Positions 1 to 6,380 of a stretch of DNA of 8,802 bases are shown piece after piece (position 1 is the first letter of the stretch; each line of letters begins with the position of its first letter). Origin of the DNA: an uncultured Bacteroidales bacterium (GTDB taxonomy: Bacteria > Bacteroidota > Bacteroidia > Bacteroidales > Muribaculaceae); contig USHH01000081.1 of NCBI GenBank assembly GCA_900554345.1, positions 1-8,802 on the forward strand, written 5' to 3'. The notes under the pieces were generated by a model. That model was not told where the DNA came from, did no database searches, and saw nothing but the letters and a program-made list of their open reading frames with translations. The translations under genes were made by a program, and so were the position numbers.

Positions 1-1117
1 AGGATCTCTTAAGCTGTCGGGGATGGCGCTTGCTGATCTCGCCGGCAATCAGCCGCAGCAGCTCTCTGTCGTGGACATCGGCCTCCGGAGGAAGCGCGTC
101 GCGGATGAAGACGCAGGTGTCGGCCTCCTCGCCGAAAAAGTCGATAAACGAATTGTTGCGCTGCTGGCTGGAGAAGAAGGCGGTGGCGTAACCGGCCTCC
201 GAGAAGGCGGAGATAATCCCCTTCACCTGGAATATGGAGTCGCGGAAGTCGGAAGCGTCGAGATGTGACAGGAGCATCGGCACGCTCTTGTGGGTGACAT
301 TGCTCTGGCTGAAGGCCCTGCGCCATGACGCGAGCCCCCCCAGAGTGTCGAGGGCGTCGGTGGTGTGGCGCGGATATCCGTCGAGATGCCAGTTATCGGC
401 ACGCGACGTCTCCCCTATCACTATGATGTGGAGCTGGCGCAGCGCGGAATCCGCCAGGCTCCGGGCCTCGAACGAGAAGTGGCGCGATGTGGCGGCGTAA
501 TCGGCCGTGAGCCGTTGCCGTTGGAGGGCGATGACGAGATTATGTATGGCGTCGGCCGGGAACAAGCTGCGCCACACAGGACGCGGGACACCTGCGAAAG
601 ACGCGATGCCGAAGGGGACACACAGCACGAGCGCCACTACTGCGCCGCGCCGCATATGCGAGGCCGAGCGCTGCCGCAACCTCCAGCCGCGTATCAGGGC
701 CACCGCGCCAGTGGCCACTACCGGCAGATAGCACACTGCCACCAGCGTCATGGCTGCCACAAGGTTATGCAGGAGCTCTCCCACCTCGCGCGAGTTGGTG
801 GTCTGCACGTTGAGCCACATATCGACCGAGATGCTGGTCTCCCTGAAGAGGCAGTAGAGGGTTAACTGGAAGGCGCTGAGAAACATCACCGGGAGCATCA
901 GCAGCACTCCGACTCCCGGACGCCTCACTGCCGAGAGCAGGAGCGTGTATAGAGCCAGCGGAAGCAGGATGTCGAGCAGGCCGAAGGCCACGCCGAGGCC
1001 TGTGTGGAATGCAATCAGCACATTGGGCACCAGACACACGGCAAGCAGCGCCAGATAGAGAATCTCCGACCGGCAGCGTCTTAGCTTGGTCTTGTATGTT
1101 TTCAGATTCCCTTTCAT
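1..1117 (-). CDS. EptA/MCR-like phosphoethanolamine transferase, C-terminus cut by window edge
   Basis: Reads leftward from an ATG at 1117 and is still open at base 1, giving 372 codons. An in-frame TGA at 1129-1127 rules out a longer start. Five hydrophobic segments (about residues 18-38, 45-65, 68-90, 118-142, 158-177) match the five-helix membrane domain of EptA-type enzymes, which move phosphoethanolamine from phosphatidylethanolamine to lipid A or glycans on the periplasmic side of the inner membrane. The soluble sulfatase-like domain follows. Motif VIGETSRAD gives E236, equivalent to the zinc-binding Glu, and NVTHKSVP gives T275, equivalent to the nucleophilic Thr. They are 39 residues apart, the same as E246 and T285 in MCR-1 as I recall its sequence. 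The Cys residues flanking this Thr in MCR-1 are absent. The late Asp-His zinc ligands would lie outside the window. The family call is firm; the acceptor (lipid A, core sugar or glycan) cannot be told. Confidence 0.88.
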   Translation of the reverse strand, partial: MKGNLKTYKTKLRRCRSEILYLALLAVCLVPNVLIAFHTGLGVAFGLLDILLPLALYTLLLSAVRRPGVGVLLMLPVMFLSAFQLTLYCLFRETSISVDMWLNVQTTNSREVGELLHNLVAAMTLVAVCYLPVVATGAVALIRGWRLRQRSASHMRRGAVVALVLCVPFGIASFAGVPRPVWRSLFPADAIHNLVIALQRQRLTADYAATSRHFSFEARSLADSALRQLHIIVIGETSRADNWHLDGYPRHTTDALDTLGGLASWRRAFSQSNVTHKSVPMLLSHLDASDFRDSIFQVKGIISAFSEAGYATAFFSSQQRNNSFIDFFGEEADTCVFIRDALPPEADVHDRELLRLIAGEISKRHPRQLKRS

Positions 1118-1304
1118 CGCATTCAGTCATTACCGGCCGGAACTCCACGCCTCATCGGCGCCTGATGCGCCCCGGTCTAAGAATACTACGCAAAAAAACG
1201 CGTTTTAGTTTAAAGGCCACATGCCGCATATGGAAGCTCCACGCCCTCCGGCAGACGCACGGAGAAAGGTCTATGTCCTGAAATCGTGTCCGCTCGCAAT
1301 AATG

Positions 1305-1312
1305 CAAAGGTT
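1305..1312 (-). promoter_or_regulatory. Possible weak -7 box for the phosphoethanolamine transferase gene
   Basis: Read on the minus strand this is AACCTTTG, one base off the Bacteroidetes -7 consensus TAnnTTTG. A TTTG lies upstream at 1339-1336, but the 23-nt spacing is longer than the usual 19-21. Transcription would begin about 180 nt before the start codon. It is the best candidate I found in 1118-1384 on this strand, but weak. Confidence 0.25.
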
Positions 1313-1348
1313 TTTATCATGATATGGTGTAGTTTCAAATATAATGCT

Positions 1349-1356
1349 TATCTTTG
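1349..1356 (+). promoter_or_regulatory. Bacteroidetes -7 promoter box for the acidic protein gene
   Basis: TATCTTTG fits TAnnTTTG exactly and lies 28 nt before the ATG at 1385, leaving a leader of about 20 nt. I see no good TTG/TTTG element at the expected -33 position. The AT-rich stretch from 1319 and the position support the call. Confidence 0.55.
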
Positions 1357-1384
1357 CGACACAATATAAAAAAGACATTATCTG

Positions 1385-1786
1385 ATGACCTTAGCATTGA
1401 AGTCACTGGAAAAAATCGAGAGCCGCGTAGCCCATATCACACGACGTCTGGAGAAATACCTTGAAGACGACGACATCAGCTACGACGACATCGAGGAATA
1501 TCTGACGGCAACACGCCATGAGACGCTGCCCGAGCTACGCGAAGAGCTGGAATTTACCGCCAACCGCCACGACAATCAGTCGACCGGCGAGAACGACGAC
1601 AGGGAATTCGAGAAACGATACAACGTGATATGTATGGAGATCAAGGCCGCCGAGGGCACCCTCGACGTGCTCGACCGCCGCTTCGACGTCTTCGACCCGT
1701 ATGCGGAGCTCAAGGGAATGTTTCCCGACGAAGACCCGGACTACGAAGACTTCGACGACGGCCTGAATCCCGAGGAGCTTTACTGA
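1385..1786 (+). CDS. Small, highly acidic protein of unknown function
   Basis: 133 residues, ATG to TGA. I do not recognise the family. About 39 of 133 residues are Asp or Glu. Residues 1-85 look mainly helical with heptad-like charged and leucine spacing (for example LEKIESR, ITRRLEKYLE, LPELREELE), so a coiled coil or helical hairpin is plausible. The last 30 residues form an Asp/Glu/Tyr-rich tail (PDEDPDYEDFDDG). No signal peptide or membrane segment is visible, so it is probably cytoplasmic. It stands alone on its strand, with a fitting -7 box just upstream and a strong hairpin just after its stop. GC-rich third positions resemble those of the neighbouring intact genes, which supports a real coding region. 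DNA mimicry or a partner-binding tail are only guesses from the charge. Confidence 0.8.
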   Translation: MTLALKSLEKIESRVAHITRRLEKYLEDDDISYDDIEEYLTATRHETLPELREELEFTANRHDNQSTGENDDREFEKRYNVICMEIKAAEGTLDVLDRRFDVFDPYAELKGMFPDEDPDYEDFDDGLNPEELY

Positions 1787-1807
1787 TCCTCGATGCGAAA
1801 AGAAAAA

Positions 1808-1846
1808 GCCCCCGCCTCCGGATCGCAGGATTCCGGAGGCGGGGGC
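1808..1846. terminator. Bidirectional terminator between convergent genes
   Basis: A perfect 15-bp inverted repeat (arms 1808-1822 and 1832-1846, starting GCCCCCGCCTCCGGA) encloses a 9-nt loop. On the minus strand it is followed by a T-rich run (complement of the A-rich 1797-1807), a classic intrinsic terminator for the short-chain dehydrogenase gene. On the plus strand the following CTTTTC is a weaker tract, serving the acidic protein gene 21 nt upstream. Confidence 0.88.
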
Positions 1847-1859
1847 ATGACTTTTCACA

Positions 1860-2615
1860 TCACTTCCTGACGATCACCGAGCCGCTCGCCTGATGGGTGG
1901 CGAGCACGAGCACCTCGGCGATCTGCACGTGGGCCGGAGCCTGCACCGCATAGGCCACCACGTCGGCGATGTCGTCGGCAGTGAGGGGCTTGATGCCCTG
2001 ATACACCTTCTCGGCCCTGGCGCTGTCGCCGTGGAAACGGACACGGCTGAAATCGGTCTGCACGAGGCCGGGCTTGATGTTGCAGACCCTCACCGACGTG
2101 TCGGCGAGATCGATGCGCAAGCCGTCGGAGAGCGTCTTGACGGCCGCCTTGGTGGCGCAGTAGACGTTGCCGCCGGCGTATGCGGCGTCGCCGGCCACGG
2201 AGCCGATGTTGACCACGAAGCCGCGGTCGCGCTCCACCATGCCGGGCACCACAAGGCGCGTCATGGTGAGAAGACCCTTGATGTTGGAGTCGATCATGGT
2301 GTCCCAGTCGTCGAAGTCCCCCTCGTATTCAGGCTCGAGGCCGAGGGCGCCCCCGGCATTGTTTACGAGGATATCGATCTCGCGCCAGTCGGCGGGGAGC
2401 GCGGCGATCTCGGCTGCGGCACGCTCGCGGTCGCGCACGTCGAAGATGAGCGGAAGCGTCTCCACGCCCTGCTCGCGCAGCGAGTCGCAGACGGCGGCCA
2501 TACGCGCCTCGTTTCTTCCTGTGAGTATCAGCCGCATGCCCTCGCGGCCGAGACGCCGGGCACAGGCCTCGCCTATGCCGCTCGTGGCGCCGGTGATAAG
2601 TGCGATTTTTTTCAT
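1860..2615 (-). CDS. ydfG: NADP-dependent short-chain dehydrogenase, YdfG type
   Basis: 251 residues, the normal length for classical short-chain dehydrogenases. The Rossmann motif TGATSGIG is at residues 8-15, NNAG at 85-88, the catalytic Ser at 139 and the YxxxK pair at Y152/K156, with N111 as the fourth tetrad residue. TGR at 32-34 after the second strand is typical of NADP(H) preference. Segments such as WDTMIDSN, PGMVER, YAGGNVY and SNVRF-like SRVRFHGD match my recollection of E. coli YdfG closely. YdfG reduces 3-oxo acids such as malonic semialdehyde and oxidises serine or L-allo-threonine in the cytoplasm. The physiological substrate here is inferred from similarity. It lies 75 nt downstream of rfbB on the same strand but is separated by a hairpin, and no TAnnTTTG box is seen in the gap, so some readthrough from rfbDB is possible. 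All key residues are intact. Confidence 0.92.
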   Translation of the reverse strand: MKKIALITGATSGIGEACARRLGREGMRLILTGRNEARMAAVCDSLREQGVETLPLIFDVRDRERAAAEIAALPADWREIDILVNNAGGALGLEPEYEGDFDDWDTMIDSNIKGLLTMTRLVVPGMVERDRGFVVNIGSVAGDAAYAGGNVYCATKAAVKTLSDGLRIDLADTSVRVCNIKPGLVQTDFSRVRFHGDSARAEKVYQGIKPLTADDIADVVAYAVQAPAHVQIAEVLVLATHQASGSVIVRK

Positions 2616-2643
2616 GATATAGTTATAGGTTGATATTTTAAGG

Positions 2644-2677
2644 TTCCGGCTCCGTCAGCAGAGTGTCGGAGCCGGAA
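2644..2677 (-). terminator. Hairpin after rfbB
   Basis: An 11-bp perfect stem (arms 2644-2654 TTCCGGCTCCG and 2667-2677) encloses a 12-nt loop. It starts 13 nt past the rfbB stop. The sequence after it on the minus strand (CCTTAAAATATC) is only moderately T-rich, so termination may be partial and allow readthrough into the dehydrogenase gene. Confidence 0.6.
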
Positions 2678-2690
2678 GCGATTATTTCCG

Positions 2691-3830
2691 TCAGCGGTTC
2701 TTATACATATCGTCGTAGTAGCGCTCGTAGTCGCCGGAGGTGATGTTGTCCATCCACTCCTGATTGTCGAGATACCAGCGCACGGTCTTCTCGATGCCCT
2801 CCTCGAACTGGAGCGAGGGTTCCCAGCCGAGCTCGCGCTGGAGCTTGCGGGAGTCGATGGCGTAACGCATGTCGTGGCCCGGACGGTCGGTGACGTAGGT
2901 GATCAGCCCGTCGCTGTATCCCTCCGGATTGCCGAGAAGTCGGTCGACGGTGCGGATGATCACGCGGATGATGTCGATGTTCTTCCACTCGTTGAATCCG
3001 CCGATGTTGTAGGTCTCGGCCACCTTGCCGTGATGGAAGATGGTGTCGATGGCGCGTGCGTGGTCTTCCACGAAGAGCCAGTCGCGCACGTTCTCGCCCT
3101 TGCCGTATACGGGCAGCGGCTTGCGGTGGCGGATATTGTTGATGAAGAGGGGTATCAGCTTCTCGGGGAACTGATAGGGGCCGTAGTTGTTGGAGCAGTT
3201 GGTGACGAGCGTCGGCATGCCGTAGGTGTCGTGGTAGGAGCGCACGAAATGGTCGCTCGATGCCTTCGACGCCGAGTATGGCGAGTGGGGATTGTATTTT
3301 GTGGTCTCGAGGAAGAACTCATGGCCGTAGGCGTGGTGGTGCTGGGAGGAGGCGGCCGTGGTGAACGGCGACTCCACTCCCTCGGGATGCGTCAGCTCGA
3401 GGGCTCCGTAGACCTCGTCGGTCGAGATGTGGTAGAAGAGCTTCCCCTCGTATTTCTCAGGCAGCGACTCCCAGTATTCCTTCGCGGCCTGGAGCAGTGC
3501 GAGCGTGCCCATGACGTTGGTGCGCGCGAAGGTGAAGGGGTCCTTTATGGAGCGGTCGACATGGCTCTCGGCGGCGAGGTGGATTATGCCGTCGATGCTG
3601 TATTCCCTCACGATGCGCCGCATCTCGTCGAGGTCTGCTATGTCGGCGCGCACGAAAGTGTAGTTGGGCTTGTCCTCGATGTCCTTGAGGTTGGCGAGGT
3701 TGCCGGCATAGGTGAGCTTGTCGAGGTTTACGATATGGTAGCCGGGGTATTTGTTGACGAAAAGGCGCACTACATGTGAGCCGATGAAGCCGGCACCGCC
3801 GGTGATCAGAATATTCTTCTTATGGTTCAT
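2691..3830 (-). CDS. rfbB: dTDP-glucose 4,6-dehydratase
   Basis: 379 residues from the ATG at 3830. The frame is open 17 codons further upstream, but that part overlaps rfbD and precedes the natural N-terminus NILITGGAGFIGSH. This extended short-chain dehydrogenase turns dTDP-glucose into dTDP-4-keto-6-deoxyglucose in the cytoplasm, the second step of dTDP-L-rhamnose synthesis. Visible signatures are the NAD-binding GxxGxxG (G11, G14, G17), STDEVYG with T137, D138 and E139 as catalytic residues, and YSASK with Y185/K189. NNYGPYQFPEKLIP (214-227) and NVRDWLFVEDHARA (247-260) mark the sugar-nucleotide part. It is longer than the E. coli enzyme, with an extra His-rich loop at about 155-182, which I recall from other Bacteroidales RfbB proteins. 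Its ATG overlaps the rfbD stop as ATGA, so the two are likely translationally coupled. Confidence 0.96.
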   Translation of the reverse strand: MNHKKNILITGGAGFIGSHVVRLFVNKYPGYHIVNLDKLTYAGNLANLKDIEDKPNYTFVRADIADLDEMRRIVREYSIDGIIHLAAESHVDRSIKDPFTFARTNVMGTLALLQAAKEYWESLPEKYEGKLFYHISTDEVYGALELTHPEGVESPFTTAASSQHHHAYGHEFFLETTKYNPHSPYSASKASSDHFVRSYHDTYGMPTLVTNCSNNYGPYQFPEKLIPLFINNIRHRKPLPVYGKGENVRDWLFVEDHARAIDTIFHHGKVAETYNIGGFNEWKNIDIIRVIIRTVDRLLGNPEGYSDGLITYVTDRPGHDMRYAIDSRKLQRELGWEPSLQFEEGIEKTVRWYLDNQEWMDNITSGDYERYYDDMYKNR

Positions 3831-4729
3831 GATTGTTTTTGCATTAAGTGAGCGATACAGACTTTCAGGGAATCTGTCCAATACGGGACTTCAATGCCGA
3901 AAGTCTCTTTGAATTTTGTTTTATCGAGGACGGAGTAGGCGGGACGCACCACCTTGGAGGGGAATTCCGAGGAATGGCAGGGCTGGATGTGGCATGCGGT
4001 GTTTCCGGCGTACTCCGCGATCATGCGCGTGAAGTCAAACCATGAGCACACGCCTTCGTTGGAATAGTGGTAGACCCCCTCATTGCCGGCGAAGCGCCTG
4101 TGTTCCATTATTTGGAAGAGGGCGTCGGCGAGGTCCTGCGCATAGGTCGGGGTGCCGGTCTGGTCGAACACCACCTTCAGCTCCGGCTTCGTGGCCGTGA
4201 GACCGAGCATCGTCTTCACGAAATTGCGGCCGAATTCGGAATAGAGCCATGCGGTGCGGAATATCAGGGCCCTGACGCCTGAGGCGGCAATCGCCTGCTC
4301 GCCGTGAAGCTTGGTGAGGCCGTAGACTCCGGTGGGAGTTCCCTTCTGGTCCTCCCGGCAGGGGACGTTGTAGGGCTCCTTCCCGAAGACGTAGTCGGTC
4401 GAGATGTGAATCAGGGTACCGTCGTTGGGCCGGAGGGCCTCGGCGAGGTTTCGCACGGCGGTGGCGTTGAGCAGCTCCGCAAGGTCCGCGTCGTCCTCGG
4501 CCCTGTCGACATTGGTGTATGCGGCGCAGTTGACGATGACGTCGACCGCATTGTCGGCCACGGCTTTCGCCACAGCCGCCGCATCGGTGATGTCGAGACG
4601 CGAGATATGGGTGCCGTCGACCTCCGCATCGGCCACATCGGTGAAGATGTAGCGGTGGGCGGATCCGGCTGCCGCCCTGCGGAGGCAATTGCCGAGCTGG
4701 CCGTTGGCTCCCGTTACAAGAATGTTCAT
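3827..4729 (-). CDS. rfbD: dTDP-4-dehydrorhamnose reductase
   Basis: 300 residues. The start at 4729 (MNILVTGANGQLG) is chosen because it begins at the Rossmann strand and because the -7 box at 4768-4761 places transcription start near 4754; the 35 codons of open frame further upstream are therefore not translated. The enzyme reduces dTDP-4-keto-L-rhamnose to dTDP-L-rhamnose, the last step before rhamnose is used in surface polysaccharide. GxxGxxG is at G7, G10 and G13, NCAAYTNVDRAE at 67-78, STDYVF at 110-115 and YGLTK with Y136/K140. FRTAWLYSEFGRNFV (157-171) is typical of RmlD. It leads a two-gene unit with rfbB. The partners rfbA and rfbC, often in the same cluster, are not in the window and must lie elsewhere if the pathway works. 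Confidence 0.95.
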   Translation of the reverse strand: MNILVTGANGQLGNCLRRAAAGSAHRYIFTDVADAEVDGTHISRLDITDAAAVAKAVADNAVDVIVNCAAYTNVDRAEDDADLAELLNATAVRNLAEALRPNDGTLIHISTDYVFGKEPYNVPCREDQKGTPTGVYGLTKLHGEQAIAASGVRALIFRTAWLYSEFGRNFVKTMLGLTATKPELKVVFDQTGTPTYAQDLADALFQIMEHRRFAGNEGVYHYSNEGVCSWFDFTRMIAEYAGNTACHIQPCHSSEFPSKVVRPAYSVLDKTKFKETFGIEVPYWTDSLKVCIAHLMQKQS

Positions 4730-4760
4730 TATATCAGCTACTTTAAAATTATATACTCTG

Positions 4761-4792
4761 CAAAAGTAGTGATTATTATGCTGACACGCAAA
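4761..4792 (-). promoter_or_regulatory. Bacteroidetes-type promoter of rfbDB
   Basis: On the minus strand, TTTG (4792-4789), 20 nt, then TACTTTTG (4768-4761) match the -33 and -7 consensus of the Bacteroidetes primary sigma factor. Transcription would start near 4754, about 25 nt before the rfbD ATG. This is one of the two best promoters in the window. Confidence 0.8.
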
Positions 4793-4846
4793 TATTAGAC
4801 AATTAAACATTCTTAAATTGTTATACTTACGCACATACGCTCGTGA

Positions 4847-4957
4847 CTAAGTTAATAAAGGGACGAGTGCCGACTTCGCAAGAATGATTTCGTCGACAGA
4901 ATTTTTCACCTTGCCGCCGGACTTCATAACTGGAGGTTCAGGACGCGTACGTAACAT
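4847..4957 (-). CDS. Possible 36-residue small protein or gene remnant, unknown
   Basis: ATG at 4957 to TAG at 4847, 36 codons. A second ATG at codon 11 would give MKSGGKVKNSVDEIILAKSA and six more residues. It ends in a hydrophobic LVPLLT, with a basic first half. I do not recognise it. Codons use C and G at third positions more than the AT-rich surroundings would give by chance, which hints that it is or was coding. I see no TAnnTTTG box upstream on this strand. It may equally be the tail of a decayed gene or chance. Confidence 0.22.
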   Translation of the reverse strand: MLRTRPEPPVMKSGGKVKNSVDEIILAKSALVPLLT

Positions 4958-5054
4958 ATAAGTTTATTAAACTCTAGTGAATATTTTATCTGTCCAATTG
5001 GGCGATGATTAACGAAATTGACATATTGCATGAACTGTAAACAGGCTTAAAATA

Positions 5055-5556
5055 TTGATTTACTCATACGAATCCATCGAAGAAGAAACCTACTTTACTC
5101 CTGAAGTTCCGCTATCACCCCACTCCGACGATGATGTCACCAAACTGAGGACACAGATTAGGGCTGAGATTTTGAAGACATACCAAGGTAACGTGTCGAA
5201 CAATCATATATATCCGGTGTTGTTGAAATCAGACATCATATCGAAACTGAAGCGAAGGATTGAAGAACGCAAGGCTGTATCGGAAGACAACGAGTTGTGG
5301 AAACGTCTCGAGGATGCGGTGGTTAAGGTGTCACCAGAGTTCTCTTATCGACCGGATCTGCTGCTCGGGCGCAAAGCGCGGAATGACGAACGCCACATAG
5401 CACTCCTCGCCAAGTGTGGATTTACCCTCGACAGAGATGACAATCCTGCTCGGAAAAACAAAAAGGCCCTTGTTGAACCATCGACCGACACTATGTATTC
5501 TGATGTTTGACGAAAAATTGGGAGCTGCTGCCGTCGATATGCTAATGCGCTTGTTA
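5055..5556 (+). pseudogene. Frameshifted Bacteroidales helix-turn-helix regulator-like gene
   Basis: Frame one runs from a TTG at 5055 (no ATG available; stop at 5031) to TGA at 5508-5510. Up to HIALLAKCGF it resembles a Bacteroidales family I recall by pattern, with a helical N-terminal part (residues 30-85) and a C-terminal sigma-factor-like helix-turn-helix. After that residue (codon 5421-5423) frame one turns into an Arg/Lys/Asn-rich nonsense tail, while the next frame, entered about 5424, reads PSTEMTILLGKTK, then HRPTLCILMFDEKLGAAAVD and MLMRLL, the expected end of the family. A net +1 (or -2) shift in the GGATTTACCC stretch therefore split a gene of about 167 codons. The natural stop after RLL also seems lost, since the second frame stays open to 5748. 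The intact protein would be a likely transcription regulator, often near mobile or accessory genes; that role is inference. Confidence 0.6.
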
Positions 5557-5900
5557 TATGCTACATACATTCAGATAAGCGGGTACGAATATTGTGCGAT
5601 AACCCATAGGCATCAATTTCGCACAAATTTCGCACAAGAAAAACTTGTATCATTAGTCCTGCATTATTACTTTTGTCTCGAAATCGTATCGGCTCAGACG
5701 AGACTGTGTCTGATACTGCTCGAGCTAAGAGCACTGCAGATTCTTTAATAGCGCAGCTCAGTATGGCAACAGCACGAGCATGCAGAGATGTCACATAGGA
5801 CAAATCGGCAGCGTTGATGACGCTTCAAAAGCCAATAAAGGGCCAAGACCATCTTCGACCGGCGGATTTGCTCCCTATATAAATGACAGCATCAATTTGA
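5557..5900. other. Gene-free stretch between two gene remnants
   Basis: 344 bases with no credible gene. Both strands carry open frames of about 50-80 codons (minus 5561-5803 and two plus frames), but none has recognisable motifs and they overlap each other, so I do not call them. It contains the repeat cluster at 5592-5637 and an imperfect hairpin at 5686-5716 (CAGAC and GTCTG flanking 8 nt, with GTAT and ATAC outside a 5-nt bulge). A block at 5834-5857 resembles 4854-4878. It may be debris of a mobile element, but no transposase or integrase motif is visible. Confidence 0.5.
5592..5637. repeat. Three copies of TCGCACAA, two in 11-bp tandem and one inverted
   Basis: AATTTCGCACAA occurs at 5615-5626 and again at 5626-5637, an exact repeat with 11-bp period. 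An inverted copy of the core, TTGTGCGA, is at 5592-5599. One-turn spacing and an inverted partner are what protein-binding sites of a regulator or recombinase look like. No function can be assigned from sequence alone. Confidence 0.5.
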
Positions 5901-6380
5901 GTTAAGTGTGGATTCCTGAATCATAAAAGAAATGATTTATTAACAAGATTATCATCCATTCGAGGTTATCTAAATAAAATAGGAGAGGATGGGTATGAAC
6001 TCCAAAAATATAATAATACTGAAGAATTTACAGAGAATAACATGGTATGCAGCGGCAACTGTTCATGCCTTTCCATACTTGCCAATGGTATTTGCAATGT
6101 CTGTGAGATGCTCTATGAACATCCTGATTTCATATTGGGGGATGCCAAGAGCACTCCCATATACAAAATATGGAATTCAGATAGAGCAAAAAAGATATAC
6201 CAGCTCCCACAGAATGAAGCACCGTCCAATAGTGCATGTGCAACCTGTAAGGATTACAACACTTGTAGATTAGACTTTCATAAACGAATATGCTTCAGCG
6301 ACATAATCAAAACCGGTGGAAGTCTCTATTCTCCGGACCCTCGCTGCCCGAAATCTAAGAAACATGATTTTATACTATAA
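5901..6380 (+). pseudogene. C-terminal SPASM-domain fragment of a radical SAM enzyme
   Basis: The frame is open from 5901 (after TGA 5898-5900) to TAA at 6378-6380, 159 codons; the first ATG giving most of the domain is at 6042. The visible part is an iron-sulfur SPASM domain: CxxxCxC near codons 50-56, ANGICNVCEMLY at 61-72, HPDFILGD at 74-81, IWNS at 90-93, ACATCKDYNTC at 112-122, KRICFSDIIK at 128-137 and PDPRC at 145-149. The spacing is Cx12Gx4C, then Cx2Cx5Cx8C, then a final Cys, close to the SPASM pattern of peptide-modifying maturases. The SAM-binding CxxxCxxC and the barrel that should precede it are missing, and the upstream DNA is unrelated, so this is a 5'-truncated remnant unable to do radical chemistry. 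It ends 40 nt before the outer-membrane barrel gene on the same strand, suggesting a former shared operon. A stand-alone SPASM protein from 6042 is possible but less likely. Confidence 0.78.

Larger units (their letters stand above)
4730..5054. other. AT-rich intergenic region between rfbD and the remnant zone
   Basis: 325 bases. The left end holds the rfbDB promoter and 4847-4957 an unrecognised small reading frame on the minus strand. I found no TAnnTTTG box facing right toward 5055, no RNA gene and no convincing hairpin. The drop in GC compared with rfbDB begins here. Confidence 0.6.

Noticed and set aside
365..865. A 166-codon plus-strand frame and other frames within 1-1117.
   Set aside because: They overlap the minus-strand transferase, which has five membrane segments and catalytic motifs in one continuous frame to the window edge.
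1893..3779. Long plus-strand open frames at 1893-2633 and 2874-3779 (246 and 301 codons).
   Set aside because: They lie opposite ydfG and rfbB, whose motifs are unmistakable. Their products are Val/Gly/Glu-rich without any motif, as expected for antisense frames of GC-rich genes.
4730..4834. A longer RfbD starting at 4834 with 35 extra residues.
   Set aside because: The extension is AT-rich, contains the promoter elements and would precede the predicted transcription start; the Rossmann strand begins at the ATG at 4729.
5561..5803. An 80-codon minus-strand frame in the gene-free stretch.
   Set aside because: No motif is recognised, a plus-strand frame of similar length overlaps it, and no TAnnTTTG box was found upstream; I treat it as chance or debris.
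5989..6273. A 94-codon frame from ATG 5989, preceded by an SD-like AGGAGAGG.
   Set aside because: The overlapping frame carries the SPASM cysteine pattern, this one has no motif, and Bacteroidetes rarely depend on Shine-Dalgarno sequences.
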